A stretch of DNA of 64,000 bases from an uncultured Flavobacteriaceae bacterium (GCA_947500445.1 CANMSB010000017.1:39592-103591), one strand, 5' to 3'. Positions 45,361-54,818 are shown, numbered from the stretch's first letter. A program made the numbers and translations. The notes: generated by a model from the sequence alone, not told the origin.

Positions 45361-47024
45361 TAGATTTCCGCTAAATATTCATGTACAAATTTTATCGCCA
45401 TAGAACCTTCCCCTACTGCCGATGCCACTCGGTTCATTGCCCCGGCCCGTACATCGCCAGAGGCAAAAATTCCGGGACTACAGGTCTCCAACAAAAAAGG
45501 CTCGCGCTTTTGTTTCCATATTTTGGTGAAATTGTTGTATTTCAACAAATCCCGACCGGTCTCTAAAAATCCCCTTTCATTTTTAAGGATGTCAAGGGTA
45601 ATCCAGTCGGTATAGGGTCTTGAGCCTATAAAAATAAAGAGCGCACGTGCGGGCACCGTGGTCACTTCCGCTGTTTTGGTATTTTCAAGCTCCAAATGGG
45701 AAAGGCGCTCACCGTCCCCATTTACTTTGGTAATGGTGGTATTGGCAAGTAGCGTAATATTGTCTATGGCCTTTATCTGATCGATCAGGTACTGCGACAT
45801 GCTACTGGAGAGATCATCCCTGCGAATGGTTATATAGACGTTCTTGGCAAAATTGGAAAGGTATACCGCGGACTGCCCTGCGGAGTTTCCGCCCCCCACG
45901 ATATACACTTCTTGGTTTTGGCAGGCCTGCGCCTCGGTCATCGACGATCCGTAATAAATTCCCGCACCAGTATATTGTTCCACGCCTTCCGCCGGTAACT
46001 TGCGATAGTTGACCCCCGTGGCGACCACGATGCTTTTGGTACGTACTTCACTGCCATCGTCCAGGGCGATATACTTGTAGTTGTCCTGTGTTTGAATGGA
46101 CATCACCTCTTTGGGCGATAAAAACTCGATACCAAAACGTTTTGCCTGTGTAATGGCACGATGGGTCAGTTCCTGACCGCTCAACCCGTTGGGAAAACCG
46201 AGGTAATTTTCGATACGCGAGCTGGTACCTGCCTGTCCCCCGGGTGCCTTGCGTTCGATAAGCAATGTTTTAAGCCCTTCGGACCCACCATATACGGCAG
46301 CGGCAAGTCCGGATGGTCCGGCACCGATGATCACCACATCATATAACGTTTCCTTCGCGGTCACATTAAGTCCGAGCCGTTCGGCCAATTCCGTGATCGA
46401 GGGATTTTTTAGGCACTCCCCGTTCGGAAAGGAGACCACCGGCATGTCCTTTGCCGAAACGTTGTGTAATGTGGCTATTTCCTTGGCATCGTTACTGGTT
46501 TCGATATCCAACCATTGAAAAGGGAACAGGTTGCTGGACAGAAAGTCCTTGATGTCATGGGTATGTGGGTTGTATTGATATCCCAATACCTTAATCCCGT
46601 CAAATTCGGGGCTATAGTTCAATTGCCAAATGTCCAAAAGATCGTCAAGTACCGGGTATAGTTTTTCCTCTGGAGGGTTCCATGGCTTGGACAGGTAGTA
46701 GTCTAATTGCACGTCATTGATGGCCTTGATGGCCGCATCGGTATCCGAGTACGCGGTCAAGAGTACTTTTTTTGCATCGGGAAAGTGCTTTTTGGCTTCT
46801 TCCAAAAAAGCGACCCCCAACATTTCGGGCATCCGTTGGTCCACCAAAAAAAGCGCGATGGTCTCTCCTTTCTTTTTTAGCTCAACCAAAACTTCCAACC
46901 CTTCTTTGGGCGAACTTGTCCGGAGAATGCGGTACTCTTTCTGATATTTGGACTTTAAATCCCTTGTAACGGCACGCAGTACCTGAGGGTCATCGTCCAG
47001 AGCAAATAAAATTGGTTTTTTCAT
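45360..47024 (-). CDS. Response regulator receiver fused to thioredoxin-reductase-like flavoprotein without CxxC
   Basis: 554 residues in three parts. Residues 1-~130 are a receiver domain with acidic pocket DDD near 9-12, phospho-acceptor Asp in FLVDQRMPEM (~62), and KPW near 115. Residues ~140-215 look like a thioredoxin/glutaredoxin-type fold without cysteines in the usual place. Residues ~225-554 form a pyridine-nucleotide flavin oxidoreductase with two Rossmann motifs (VVIIGAGPSGLAAAVYG; VYIVGGGNSAGQSAVYL), APGGQAGTSSRIENYLGFP and the terminal IFASGDVRAGAMNRVASAVGEG. Where thioredoxin reductase has the redox-active CATC, this protein reads YYGSSMTEAQ, so it cannot be a classical thioredoxin reductase. 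The fused receiver suggests that phosphorylation, probably by the adjacent kinase, controls it. Confidence 0.9.
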   Translation of the reverse strand: MKKPILFALDDDPQVLRAVTRDLKSKYQKEYRILRTSSPKEGLEVLVELKKKGETIALFLVDQRMPEMLGVAFLEEAKKHFPDAKKVLLTAYSDTDAAIKAINDVQLDYYLSKPWNPPEEKLYPVLDDLLDIWQLNYSPEFDGIKVLGYQYNPHTHDIKDFLSSNLFPFQWLDIETSNDAKEIATLHNVSAKDMPVVSFPNGECLKNPSITELAERLGLNVTAKETLYDVVIIGAGPSGLAAAVYGGSEGLKTLLIERKAPGGQAGTSSRIENYLGFPNGLSGQELTHRAITQAKRFGIEFLSPKEVMSIQTQDNYKYIALDDGSEVRTKSIVVATGVNYRKLPAEGVEQYTGAGIYYGSSMTEAQACQNQEVYIVGGGNSAGQSAVYLSNFAKNVYITIRRDDLSSSMSQYLIDQIKAIDNITLLANTTITKVNGDGERLSHLELENTKTAEVTTVPARALFIFIGSRPYTDWITLDILKNERGFLETGRDLLKYNNFTKIWKQKREPFLLETCSPGIFASGDVRAGAMNRVASAVGEGSMAIKFVHEYLAEI

Positions 47025-47133
47025 ATTCGTTCATGTATAACGTCTGTTATTGCGATCGGCCGTTCGACCGGTATTTTCCGAGGTCGGGAATTTCCATTTT
47101 TCATTCCCCCGTTTGCTTCCAAAGCGCTCAAAA

Positions 47134-48522
47134 TCAACTTGTCGGCAGGCATATGGTGAAAACGGTCTCACCGGGTTCGGAGCTGACCTTGATCTCCCCA
47201 CGATGTTGTTTTACGATACGTTGTACCACCTCAAGCCCCATTCCGGTGCCTTCCCCAACGGCTTTTGTCGTATAAAAAGGGTCAAATATGGTGGATAGGT
47301 TTGCTTCGGGAATCCCTTCACCATCATCGATGATTTCCGTTTTAACAAAAGCACCATCGTTTTGGACACGAATGGTCAATGTCCCTTTTTCATGCATGGC
47401 GTCAATGGCATTATCGATCAAATTGGTCCATACTTGGTTCATTTCGCTGACCATTATCGGGGCCATGGCCAAGTTTTCCCCAAAAAAGGTATCGACCGCG
47501 ATATTTTTTTGTTTGAGCTTGTGGTTCATCATCGTCAGCGTGCTTTTGATGCCCGTTCGGATATCGGTGGGAATCCGTTCGGGAGCACTATCCATATGGG
47601 TGTAACTTTTTACCGAGCTCACCAATTTTGATATGCGTTCCGCTGCTTCCTGTATTTCGTCGACCATTTTTTCGGTGGTCAATACATTTTCAATCCATTC
47701 GATAGCGGTAGGAAAGTTGGTCGCTCCGATGGCATTGTATATTTTTTCCATGGCCGAAACGTCCATACAGAAATCGATAAAGGTCTCGGTAAGCTCGTAG
47801 GCATTGGTAACCTCATGTTCTTCCAACCACATTTCCAGATCTTCTTCCTTCTCGGTACGTTCCATGAGCCCCATACTGTTTTCGGGGCGCTCGCTCAGTT
47901 TCTCGAAAAGAATGGTATTGATCATATCAATCTGTTCCGGACTTGCCCTGACCGAAATGATGCGTTTGAACTTTTCGGGAACATTGCCCAAGTGTTTTTT
48001 TAATTCGATGGCGCTACGTCCCATGGCCGAGGCCGGGTTATTGAGCTCATGGGCAAGCCCTGCCGATAGTTTTCCCAAGGCCATCATTTTTTCTTCTTGT
48101 ACGTTGCGCTTGGCAAACTCCCTCGTACGGGAAGTCATGACATGTACCAAGGCTTCGGTCAGTTCAAAATGGTTTCGGGTCAGTTCCTTAAACTCGCTTT
48201 TTGGCAAAACCAATACCACGGCATCTTTTACGATCTCTCCAAAACCCAGGGAGGTGGTGGCGCGGGAGTACGGCAAAGCGCCGGATATCTCGTTTTCCAT
48301 GATCTTGGCAACATGTTTATAGTTACCGTTTTGCTCCACTTTTATCTCCGCTTCCCCTTTTAGAACAATAAACAGCTGGTCTATGGCATCGCCCCGGGAA
48401 AAAAGATAATCACCGACCGCCAAGGTTACCGTTCGGGAACGGTCGATCAGCCATTGCAATTGGTCGTTCGGCACTTCTGATATCGCGGGTACATCCCTAA
48501 GGTGTTTTGGGGTAACTTCCAT
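47134..48522 (-). CDS. Cyclic-nucleotide-binding-domain histidine kinase
   Basis: 462 residues, no signal peptide or membrane span. The N-terminal cNMP-binding fold (~15-130: AVGDYLFSRGDAIDQLFIVLKGEAEI) is followed by a coiled coil, the H-box LSAGLAHELNNPASAMGRS (~152-170), a long helical insert and a HATPase domain (N-box NLIDNAIDAMHEKGTL, DDGEGIPEAN, GEGTGMGLEVVQRIV). It is a soluble sensor kinase. The receiver-oxidoreductase fusion starts 109 bases downstream on the same strand and is the obvious partner, followed by the UBP finger and GNAT genes. Confidence 0.92.
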   Translation of the reverse strand: MEVTPKHLRDVPAISEVPNDQLQWLIDRSRTVTLAVGDYLFSRGDAIDQLFIVLKGEAEIKVEQNGNYKHVAKIMENEISGALPYSRATTSLGFGEIVKDAVVLVLPKSEFKELTRNHFELTEALVHVMTSRTREFAKRNVQEEKMMALGKLSAGLAHELNNPASAMGRSAIELKKHLGNVPEKFKRIISVRASPEQIDMINTILFEKLSERPENSMGLMERTEKEEDLEMWLEEHEVTNAYELTETFIDFCMDVSAMEKIYNAIGATNFPTAIEWIENVLTTEKMVDEIQEAAERISKLVSSVKSYTHMDSAPERIPTDIRTGIKSTLTMMNHKLKQKNIAVDTFFGENLAMAPIMVSEMNQVWTNLIDNAIDAMHEKGTLTIRVQNDGAFVKTEIIDDGEGIPEANLSTIFDPFYTTKAVGEGTGMGLEVVQRIVKQHRGEIKVSSEPGETVFTICLPTS

Positions 48523-48797
48523 TGGTTAAAAATACACGAAACACTTGCGTATTGCAACACGCAAAATGTGAAGGAAATGTTATAAAAAATTTAGAAACCG
48601 TCGTTTTCAAGCACATGAACGCACTTTTCAAGCCAGCTTATATCCGTTTATTCGCCCCAAGTATAGCTGAAACCTCTTAGACCGCGATTTCGACCATGAA
48701 AGCGGTTTAAAGAGTAAAGATGAGCGCAGCCTATCTATTGGAACATACTGCTAAATAGGTTAGCTATCGGTCACCGGTTTAGATGGTAGCGTGCCGA

Positions 48798-50105
48798 TTA
48801 CAACCGCACTATTTTAGCACCGATCGCCCGCAATCGGTTATCGATGTCTTCATAGCCCCTATCGATCTGTTCGATATTGTGGATGGTAGAGGTGCCCTTT
48901 GCCGAAAGTGCGGCGATCAGCAGGGAAACTCCCGCCCTGATATCCGGGGAAACCATGGTGGTAGCCTTTAGGGTGGATTTAAAATCGTGTCCGATCACCG
49001 TGGCCCTGTGGGGATCGCAAAGAATGATCTTCGCCCCCATATCGATCAACTTATCTACAAAAAACAAACGGCTTTCGAACATTTTTTGATGTACCAATAC
49101 CTCCCCTTTGGCCTGGGTGGCCACTACCAATAAAATGCTTAAAAGGTCGGGTGTCATTCCCGGCCATGGGGCATCGGCAATAGTAAGTATGGAACCATCG
49201 ATATAGTTTTGGATCTGATATCCGTTTTTGTGTTCGGGAATAAAAATATCGTCGCCCTTGCGTTCGATCTGGATGCCAAGTTTTCCGAACACACTGGGGA
49301 TCTGCCCCAGATCGTTCCAGCTTACGTTTTTTATGGTCAGCTCGCTTTTTGTCATCGCCGCCAAACCGATCCAGCTTCCGATCTCTATCATATCGGGAAG
49401 CATGCGATGGTCGGTTCCCCCGAGTGCGGTCACCCCTTCAATTTCCAACAAATTGGAACCGACACCGCTTATTTTCGCCCCCATTCTGTTGAGCATTTTA
49501 CAGAGTTGCTGTAAGTAAGGCTCACAGGCGGCATTATAAATGGTGGTTTTGCCTTCGGCAAGTACGGCTGCCATTACAATATTGGCGGTTCCGGTCACGG
49601 AGGCTTCGTCCAAAAGCATATAGGTGCCTTTTAGGCGCTTGGCCTCCACACCATAAAAATGCTCTTCCTTATTGTAACGGAATTTTGCGCCCAAATTGAT
49701 AAAACCTTCAAAATGGGTATCCAAACGTCTGCGACCGATCTTATCGCCGCCCGGTTTTGGAATATATCCCTTACCAAAACGTGCCAATAACGGACCTACC
49801 AGCATAATGGAACCGCGCAGTCCCCTTCCGTCCTCTTTAAACTGATCGGACTGCAGGTAATCGATGTTGATATCGTCCGCCTTGAACGCGTACGAACCTT
49901 TTCCTTTTTTCTGGATTTTGACCCCTAGGTCCTCCAATAGGGAAATAAGCTTGTTGACATCGACAATGTTCGGAATATTATCGATCACTACTTCTTCGCC
50001 GGTCAGCAATACGGCACAAAGGATTTGGAGGGCTTCGTTTTTGGCACCTTGGGGCGTAATTTCCCCCGAAAGTCGGTGGCCGCCCTCAATTTTAAATGTT
50101 CCCAT
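48798..50105 (-). CDS. murA: UDP-N-acetylglucosamine 1-carboxyvinyltransferase MurA
   Basis: 435 residues, standard length. MurA transfers enolpyruvate from PEP to UDP-GlcNAc, the first committed step of peptidoglycan synthesis. The EPSP-synthase-like fold is clear: GGHRLSGEITPQGAKNEAL (~8-26) with the conserved Lys-Asn pair, RGSIMLVGPLLARFG (~97), PGGDKIGRRRLDTH (~118). The active-site loop is divergent: the region around LLDEASVTGTANIVMAA lacks the usual fosfomycin-target cysteine motif in an obvious form, so this site deserves an alignment. Fifteen bases separate it from DUF4290, which is transcribed first. Confidence 0.93.
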   Translation of the reverse strand: MGTFKIEGGHRLSGEITPQGAKNEALQILCAVLLTGEEVVIDNIPNIVDVNKLISLLEDLGVKIQKKGKGSYAFKADDINIDYLQSDQFKEDGRGLRGSIMLVGPLLARFGKGYIPKPGGDKIGRRRLDTHFEGFINLGAKFRYNKEEHFYGVEAKRLKGTYMLLDEASVTGTANIVMAAVLAEGKTTIYNAACEPYLQQLCKMLNRMGAKISGVGSNLLEIEGVTALGGTDHRMLPDMIEIGSWIGLAAMTKSELTIKNVSWNDLGQIPSVFGKLGIQIERKGDDIFIPEHKNGYQIQNYIDGSILTIADAPWPGMTPDLLSILLVVATQAKGEVLVHQKMFESRLFFVDKLIDMGAKIILCDPHRATVIGHDFKSTLKATTMVSPDIRAGVSLLIAALSAKGTSTIHNIEQIDRGYEDIDNRLRAIGAKIVRL

Positions 50106-50120
50106 TGTAGGATGAGGCTA

Positions 50121-50777
50121 TTAATACCGTTTTTTACCGCGGTTGTTGTTATTTCTTTGGGTCTTTTTGTTATTGTTGTTGCCGTAGCGCGGGGTTTTTG
50201 CCACCCTGTTCTTGAGGAACTGGCCGCTATCGGTAAGGTTTTCACCAGTGAGGTCGATCTGTCCGTCGCTGAGTTCCAAAAGATGTTGAAATATTGCGGT
50301 ATCGTCCACCGTATCCTTGTTCCAGTTCAGGTAACATTTTTTCATGTGGTTGGCAATGGCGTATTCCAGACCGTCGCGCATATCGCCCTTCTCCCATTTT
50401 ACGGCCACATCGATCATTCTTTTGATGTTGTTCCCATAAAAACGGTATTTCGGGTGGTTTTGCGGATAGGCCAACGGTTCTGGCCGTTTTTGCAATACCT
50501 CTTTGCTGGTAATGGGAAACGGGGAGTCCACGTCCAGTTTAAAGTCGGACATGATGAACAATTGGTCCCACAGCTTATGCTGAAAATCGGGAACATCGCG
50601 CAAATGGGGCTGTAAGTTGCCCATTACGCTTATGATGGACTTTGCCACTTTGTTCCGTTCTTCCCGGTCCTCGATGGATACGGCATGGTCTACCATTTTT
50701 TGGAAATGTCTGCCATATTCCGGAATGATCAAATGGGCACGTTCGGTATTGTATTCTAGGTTTTCTACTAAATTCAA
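50121..50777 (-). CDS. DUF4290 domain-containing protein
   Basis: 218 residues. Conserved DUF4290 features: the start NLEYNTERAHLIIPEYGRHFQKMVDHAVSIEDREERNKVAKSII (~3-48) and LRDVPDFQHKLWDQLFIMSDFKLDVDSPFP (~58-87). The C-terminus is low-complexity and basic (ARG/ASN-rich, NNNNKKTQRNNNNRGKKR), reminiscent of nucleic-acid-binding tails. The family is restricted to Bacteroidota and uncharacterised; it is usually found beside murA, as here, so a link with envelope growth is plausible. Confidence 0.9.
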   Translation of the reverse strand: MNLVENLEYNTERAHLIIPEYGRHFQKMVDHAVSIEDREERNKVAKSIISVMGNLQPHLRDVPDFQHKLWDQLFIMSDFKLDVDSPFPITSKEVLQKRPEPLAYPQNHPKYRFYGNNIKRMIDVAVKWEKGDMRDGLEYAIANHMKKCYLNWNKDTVDDTAIFQHLLELSDGQIDLTGENLTDSGQFLKNRVAKTPRYGNNNNKKTQRNNNNRGKKRY

Positions 50778-50869
50778 AAGGCTATGTTTTTTGAGTGGTA
50801 CTTTCGGAAAGTGTCGTAGTTCTTACAACAACGTCGGCAAATTAACAAAATTATGCGATACAACCTATT

Positions 50870-51157
50870 TTATAGGGATATTACCCCTTTGATGGCGCCC
50901 ACTTCCCGATACTTTTCTATTACCGCTTCGGGATTCTTTCGATTGACCGTTATGGAGATGCTGGTGTAGTTCCCTTTTTTGGATTGTTTCGATTCGATGA
51001 CCGCACCCGTATTATCGAAAATACGTTGGATCTGTTCTATTTTCCCTCCTTCGGTGGGCACGATAAATTTATAAAGGTAGTTCGAGGGCCAAACGGTACT
51101 GTCCGCAAGCTGCTGCTTAAGCCTGTTGTAGAATTCTTCCGATTTTTCGGTATCCAT
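50870..51157 (-). CDS. DUF493 (YbeD-like) family protein
   Basis: 95 residues, a small ferredoxin-like/ACT-like fold: FYNRLKQQLADSTVWPSNYLYKFIVP (~9-33), VIESKQSKKGNYTSISITV (~53-71), VIEKYREVGAIKGVISL at the end. The E. coli relative YbeD is a stand-alone regulatory-type domain of unclear partner. It lies 92 bases upstream of DUF4290 on the same strand; the divergent AAA kinase-recQ-fmt operon starts on the other side. Confidence 0.88.
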   Translation of the reverse strand: MDTEKSEEFYNRLKQQLADSTVWPSNYLYKFIVPTEGGKIEQIQRIFDNTGAVIESKQSKKGNYTSISITVNRKNPEAVIEKYREVGAIKGVISL

Positions 51158-51192
51158 CCGTTTCTTTTTACAAAGATAACGTAAAACACCCG

Positions 51193-51223
51193 TTTTCTAT
51201 GGTTCCCGTATTCATTACTTTTG
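51193..51223 (+). promoter_or_regulatory. Predicted promoter of the AAA-recQ-fmt operon
   Basis: TACTTTTG (51216-51223) matches TAnnTTTG exactly, with a TTTT at 51193-51196, 19 bases upstream. Transcription would begin about ten bases before the TTG start codon at 51242. Confidence 0.5.
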
Positions 51224-51241
51224 TAACCAAATCGGAACGTA

Positions 51242-51802
51242 TTGGAACAAAAAAAAATCATCATCACCGGAGGGCCCAGTACGGGAAAAACGTCCTTGAT
51301 CCATGCCTTGGAACGCTTGGGCTATCCCTGTTTTCATGAAGTGATCCGTTCAATGACCGACGCCGCCAAAAAAGATGGTAGTCTGACCGATATGGCCACC
51401 AATCCGATCGCAACGGTAACGGACCCCATAGCGTTCAACACTAAAATTTTGAATGCTAGGGAACAGCATTACATTGCGGCGCAAAAACGGCCGGAGCCGG
51501 TAATCTTTTTTGATCGTGGAATGCCGGACGTTATCGCGTATATGGATTTTTTTGGACAGCCCTATGGGAACGCGTTTACAAAACCCATGCGCGAACATCG
51601 TTATGACCAGGTATTCCTTTTACCCATATGGGAAGCCATTTATGTGATGGACGGCGAACGTTTTGAGCCTATAGCGGACGCCAAGGCCATACACGACCAC
51701 CTATACCGCACCTATACCGAATTCGGTTACGATGTGATCACGGTGCCAAAAGACAGCATTGCCAATAGGACCGCTTTTGTTCTTGATACCTTGTATTCGT
51801 GA
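51242..51802 (+). CDS. AAA family ATPase/kinase (NadR/Ttd14-like P-loop)
   Basis: 186 residues with a P-loop (IIITGGPSTGKTSLI, ~5-19), a Walker-B-like FFDRGMPDVIAYM (~87) and YRTYTEFGYDVITVP near the end, typical of the NadR-C/Ttd14-like AAA_28 group of small kinases. Substrate unknown. The start is TTG: the frame is stopped at 51224 and has no ATG before the P-loop. Its TGA overlaps the GTG start of recQ (GTGA), so translation is coupled. Confidence 0.82.
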   Translation: MEQKKIIITGGPSTGKTSLIHALERLGYPCFHEVIRSMTDAAKKDGSLTDMATNPIATVTDPIAFNTKILNAREQHYIAAQKRPEPVIFFDRGMPDVIAYMDFFGQPYGNAFTKPMREHRYDQVFLLPIWEAIYVMDGERFEPIADAKAIHDHLYRTYTEFGYDVITVPKDSIANRTAFVLDTLYS

Positions 51803-53700
51803 AACATAACGATTCCATAGCGCTCTTGCAGAAGTATTGGGGGTACACAAGTTTCCGAGGCTCCCAGGAACGGATCATTAGCACGTTGTTGGATGATCGG
51901 GACGTACTTGCCCTGTTGCCAACGGGCGGTGGAAAATCGTTGTGTTTTCAAATACCGGCCATGGCCAAAGCGGGAATCTGCATTGTGGTGTCCCCATTGA
52001 TCGCATTGATACAAGATCAGGTTGCCCGGTTAAAGGAAGTCGGTATAAAAGCGATCGCCCTTACGGGCGGTATTCCCCAAAACGAAGTGCTACAACTGCT
52101 CGACAACTGCAGGTTCGGCAATTACAAGTTTTTATACCTATCGCCGGAACGCTTGCGGCAAGAAATGGTGCGGGAACGCTTAAAACAATTAGAGGTCAAC
52201 CTTTGCGCTATTGACGAGGCCCACTGCATTTCGCAATGGGGACACGATTTTCGGCCTGCCTACTTGGAGTGCAACCAACTTCGGGCTCTTTTTCCAAAGG
52301 TGCCCATGATCGCCCTGACCGCCACGGCCACCAAATCGGTTTCGGAGGATATTGTATCGCTTCTGGATCTCGACCGTCCTTTGATCGTAAAAGATTCGTT
52401 CGCCAGGGACAATATTGCCTTTGAAGTGGTGCATACCGAGGACAAGTCCTATCAGCTAAAGCAATTGCTCGCCAAAAACGACAAGAGCGCCATTGTTTAT
52501 GTCCGTACCCGACGTGCTACCTTGGCCATTTCCGATTACCTAAAGGCCAAAGGGTTTACGGCCACCTTTTACCACGGCGGTATTTCGCAAACGGAAAAAC
52601 AAAAACGGTTACGATCATGGCTTTCGAACGAACAACGTATTATGGTGGCCACCAATGCCTTTGGTATGGGCATCGACAAGCCCGATGTGGGCGTTGTGGT
52701 ACATTACCAGATTCCCGACACCATCGAAAATTACTTTCAGGAGGCCGGTAGGGCCGGTAGGGACGGAAGCCCGTCCAAGGCGGTACTTTTGACCAACCCC
52801 TCCGATATGGAACAGGTATACGATCAGTTTATTCGGGTACTGCCCGATATGGGTTTTGTGAAAACGCTCTATAGGCATTTGAACAACGGCTTTCAAATTG
52901 CTTATGGGGAAGGTAACGATACGGAACACCACTTGAACTTTAATGCCTTTTGCGATCGTTACGGACTGCCGCCACGACTCGCTTACAACGCATTGCGCAT
53001 TTTGGACCAATATTCGGTCATTGCCCTGAACGAGGCGTTCAATCAAAAAACCTGGATCCAGATCATCGTTGGAAAACAGGCGCTTTTTGACTATATGGAT
53101 TCCCAAAGGGAACTGGAACCGATACTAAAGACCGTACTTCGCACCTATGGCGGTGTTTTCGATTTTGAAACCAAGATCAACCCTTTTTTAATAGGGCAAA
53201 AAGCCGGTATTTCGGAACAGCGTCTTTTTGCCCTATTAAAAAAGTTACAGACCGACGAAATTATCGCATACCAAGCCAGGGAAAACGACCTTTCCATTAC
53301 TTTTTTGGTACCCCGTGAGGATGAACGCACGTTACACTGGTTCGGAAAGGAAGTGAACGAGCGCCGCCAGCTCAAAATTTCCAACTTACGGTATATGCTG
53401 GCCTATGTCCGTACAGGCGACATCTGTAGAAAACGCCAGTTGCTCCGTTATTTTGGCGAGCGGGCAACGGAGGACTGCGGGCAATGTGACGTTTGCCTTG
53501 GAAGAAAACGGCCATCGGAAAACGCGGACATTCTAATAAAAAAGAAAATTATGGCCTCGCTGGCGGAGCGCGAAAAGGATTCCCGAACGCTGCTATCGGA
53601 ATTAAAGGTAGGCCAGGCACAACTGCTTCGTCTACTTCAAAGCTTATTGGAGGAAGGTTCGATCGCCATAAACGCTATAAACGAGTATCATTTGTTATGA
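51799..53700 (+). CDS. recQ: ATP-dependent DNA helicase RecQ
   Basis: 633 residues. 3'-5' DNA helicase for recombination repair and replication restart. Motif I LLPTGGGKSLCFQIPA (~44), II DEAHCISQWGHDFRP (~139), III TATAT (~170), and the C-terminal helicase motifs (IVYVRTRR, FHGG-like TFYHGG, ATNAFGMGIDKPDV, YFQEAGRAGRDG) are complete. A zinc-binding region with DICRKRQLLRYFGE and CGQCDVCLG (~540-570) follows; an HRDC domain is absent. It starts with GTG overlapping the upstream TGA, and its own TGA overlaps the ATG of fmt (ATGA): a three-gene coupled operon. Confidence 0.95.
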   Translation: MKHNDSIALLQKYWGYTSFRGSQERIISTLLDDRDVLALLPTGGGKSLCFQIPAMAKAGICIVVSPLIALIQDQVARLKEVGIKAIALTGGIPQNEVLQLLDNCRFGNYKFLYLSPERLRQEMVRERLKQLEVNLCAIDEAHCISQWGHDFRPAYLECNQLRALFPKVPMIALTATATKSVSEDIVSLLDLDRPLIVKDSFARDNIAFEVVHTEDKSYQLKQLLAKNDKSAIVYVRTRRATLAISDYLKAKGFTATFYHGGISQTEKQKRLRSWLSNEQRIMVATNAFGMGIDKPDVGVVVHYQIPDTIENYFQEAGRAGRDGSPSKAVLLTNPSDMEQVYDQFIRVLPDMGFVKTLYRHLNNGFQIAYGEGNDTEHHLNFNAFCDRYGLPPRLAYNALRILDQYSVIALNEAFNQKTWIQIIVGKQALFDYMDSQRELEPILKTVLRTYGGVFDFETKINPFLIGQKAGISEQRLFALLKKLQTDEIIAYQARENDLSITFLVPREDERTLHWFGKEVNERRQLKISNLRYMLAYVRTGDICRKRQLLRYFGERATEDCGQCDVCLGRKRPSENADILIKKKIMASLAEREKDSRTLLSELKVGQAQLLRLLQSLLEEGSIAINAINEYHLL

Positions 53701-54644
53701 AAAAACTAAAAGTAGTATTTATGGGCACCCCGGATTTTGCGGTCGCCAGTTTGCATGCCATCACCGAAGCCGGGCATTTGGTAACCGGTGTGGTCACGGC
53801 ACCGGACCGGCCTGCGGGAAGGGGCCGTAAGTTGCGGGCCTCGGCCGTTAAACAATACGCAACGGAGCATGCCATTCCGGTACTGCAGCCCACCAATCTA
53901 AAACGTCCGGAATTTATAGCGGCGCTCAAGGCCCTTGACGGAGACGTGCAGGTAGTGGTGGCTTTTCGAATGCTACCAAAGGTGGTATGGAGCCTTCCGC
54001 CATTGGGCACCTTTAATTTACATGCCTCCCTATTGCCCGAATACCGCGGTGCCGCCCCGATCAATTGGGCCATTATGAACGGGGAAAAACGTACCGGGGC
54101 GACTACTTTTTTTATCGACGATAAAATTGACACGGGGGAGATCATCTTACAGGAACCGATAGCCATTGCCCCTACGGATACTGCCGGTACCCTTCACGAC
54201 AAACTGATGCAATTGGGCGCAGGATTGGTCGTACGTACCTTGGCCCTTTTGGCGGAGGGAAAGGCCACAACACAAAAACAGGCTTCCGACGCAGGGCTTA
54301 AAACGGCGCACAAACTTTTTAAGGATAGCTGTAAAATTGATTGGGACGCCCCTTTGGATACGATACAAAACCACGTTCGCGGGTTGAGCCCCTACCCTGT
54401 TGCCTGGTGCTATTTGGTAAACGGAAGCCAAAAATCGACCTTAAAAATATACCGGAGTACTACCGAAATTGTACCTCACGATCATGACACCGGGTTTCTT
54501 ATAGCAAATAAAACGGCCTTAAAAGTAGCGGTGAAGAAGGGTTATCTACACTTGAACGAGGTACAGTTGGAGGGCAGAAAACGCATGGCAACCAAAGATT
54601 TGTTGAACGGCCTTAGTTTGGAAAAAAATGCGCATGTTAGCTAA
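53697..54644 (+). CDS. fmt: Methionyl-tRNA formyltransferase
   Basis: 315 residues. It formylates initiator Met-tRNA using 10-formyl-tetrahydrofolate. The start at 53697 was chosen because the protein begins MKKLKVVFMGTPDFAVASL, the standard Fmt N-terminus; a longer frame extends 68 codons upstream inside recQ without similarity. The folate-binding signature FNLHASLLPEYRGAAPINWAIMNGEKRTGATTFFIDDKIDTG (~102-143) is complete with the catalytic Asn/His/Asp. The C-terminal OB domain includes LSPYPVAW. ATG overlaps the recQ stop by four bases. Confidence 0.96.
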   Translation: MKKLKVVFMGTPDFAVASLHAITEAGHLVTGVVTAPDRPAGRGRKLRASAVKQYATEHAIPVLQPTNLKRPEFIAALKALDGDVQVVVAFRMLPKVVWSLPPLGTFNLHASLLPEYRGAAPINWAIMNGEKRTGATTFFIDDKIDTGEIILQEPIAIAPTDTAGTLHDKLMQLGAGLVVRTLALLAEGKATTQKQASDAGLKTAHKLFKDSCKIDWDAPLDTIQNHVRGLSPYPVAWCYLVNGSQKSTLKIYRSTTEIVPHDHDTGFLIANKTALKVAVKKGYLHLNEVQLEGRKRMATKDLLNGLSLEKNAHVS

Positions 54645-54745
54645 AGCCCCGTTTCTATTGGGCTGGGAGAAGGCCCGAAAACGTGCGACTTTATCAACAA
54701 AGGGCCTTAGTTATCAACAAAAAGGGCGATTTACCCCGGTTTTAC

Positions 54746-54775
54746 TTGCGTTGACACCAAATCCGTATAAATTTG
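54746..54775 (+). promoter_or_regulatory. Predicted HU gene promoter
   Basis: TTG at 54746-54748 and TAAATTTG at 54768-54775 are separated by 19 bases, the full Bacteroidota promoter consensus. It leaves a leader of about 37 bases before the HU start. Confidence 0.7.
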
Positions 54776-54818
54776 TCCAACGAGTAAAATATTTAACAAC
54801 AATTAATTTAAGTACATT

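Noticed and set aside
53493..53696. Upstream extension of the fmt frame inside recQ
   Set aside because: The 68 extra codons lie in recQ and lack any similarity to Fmt; the true start is the ATG overlapping the recQ stop.
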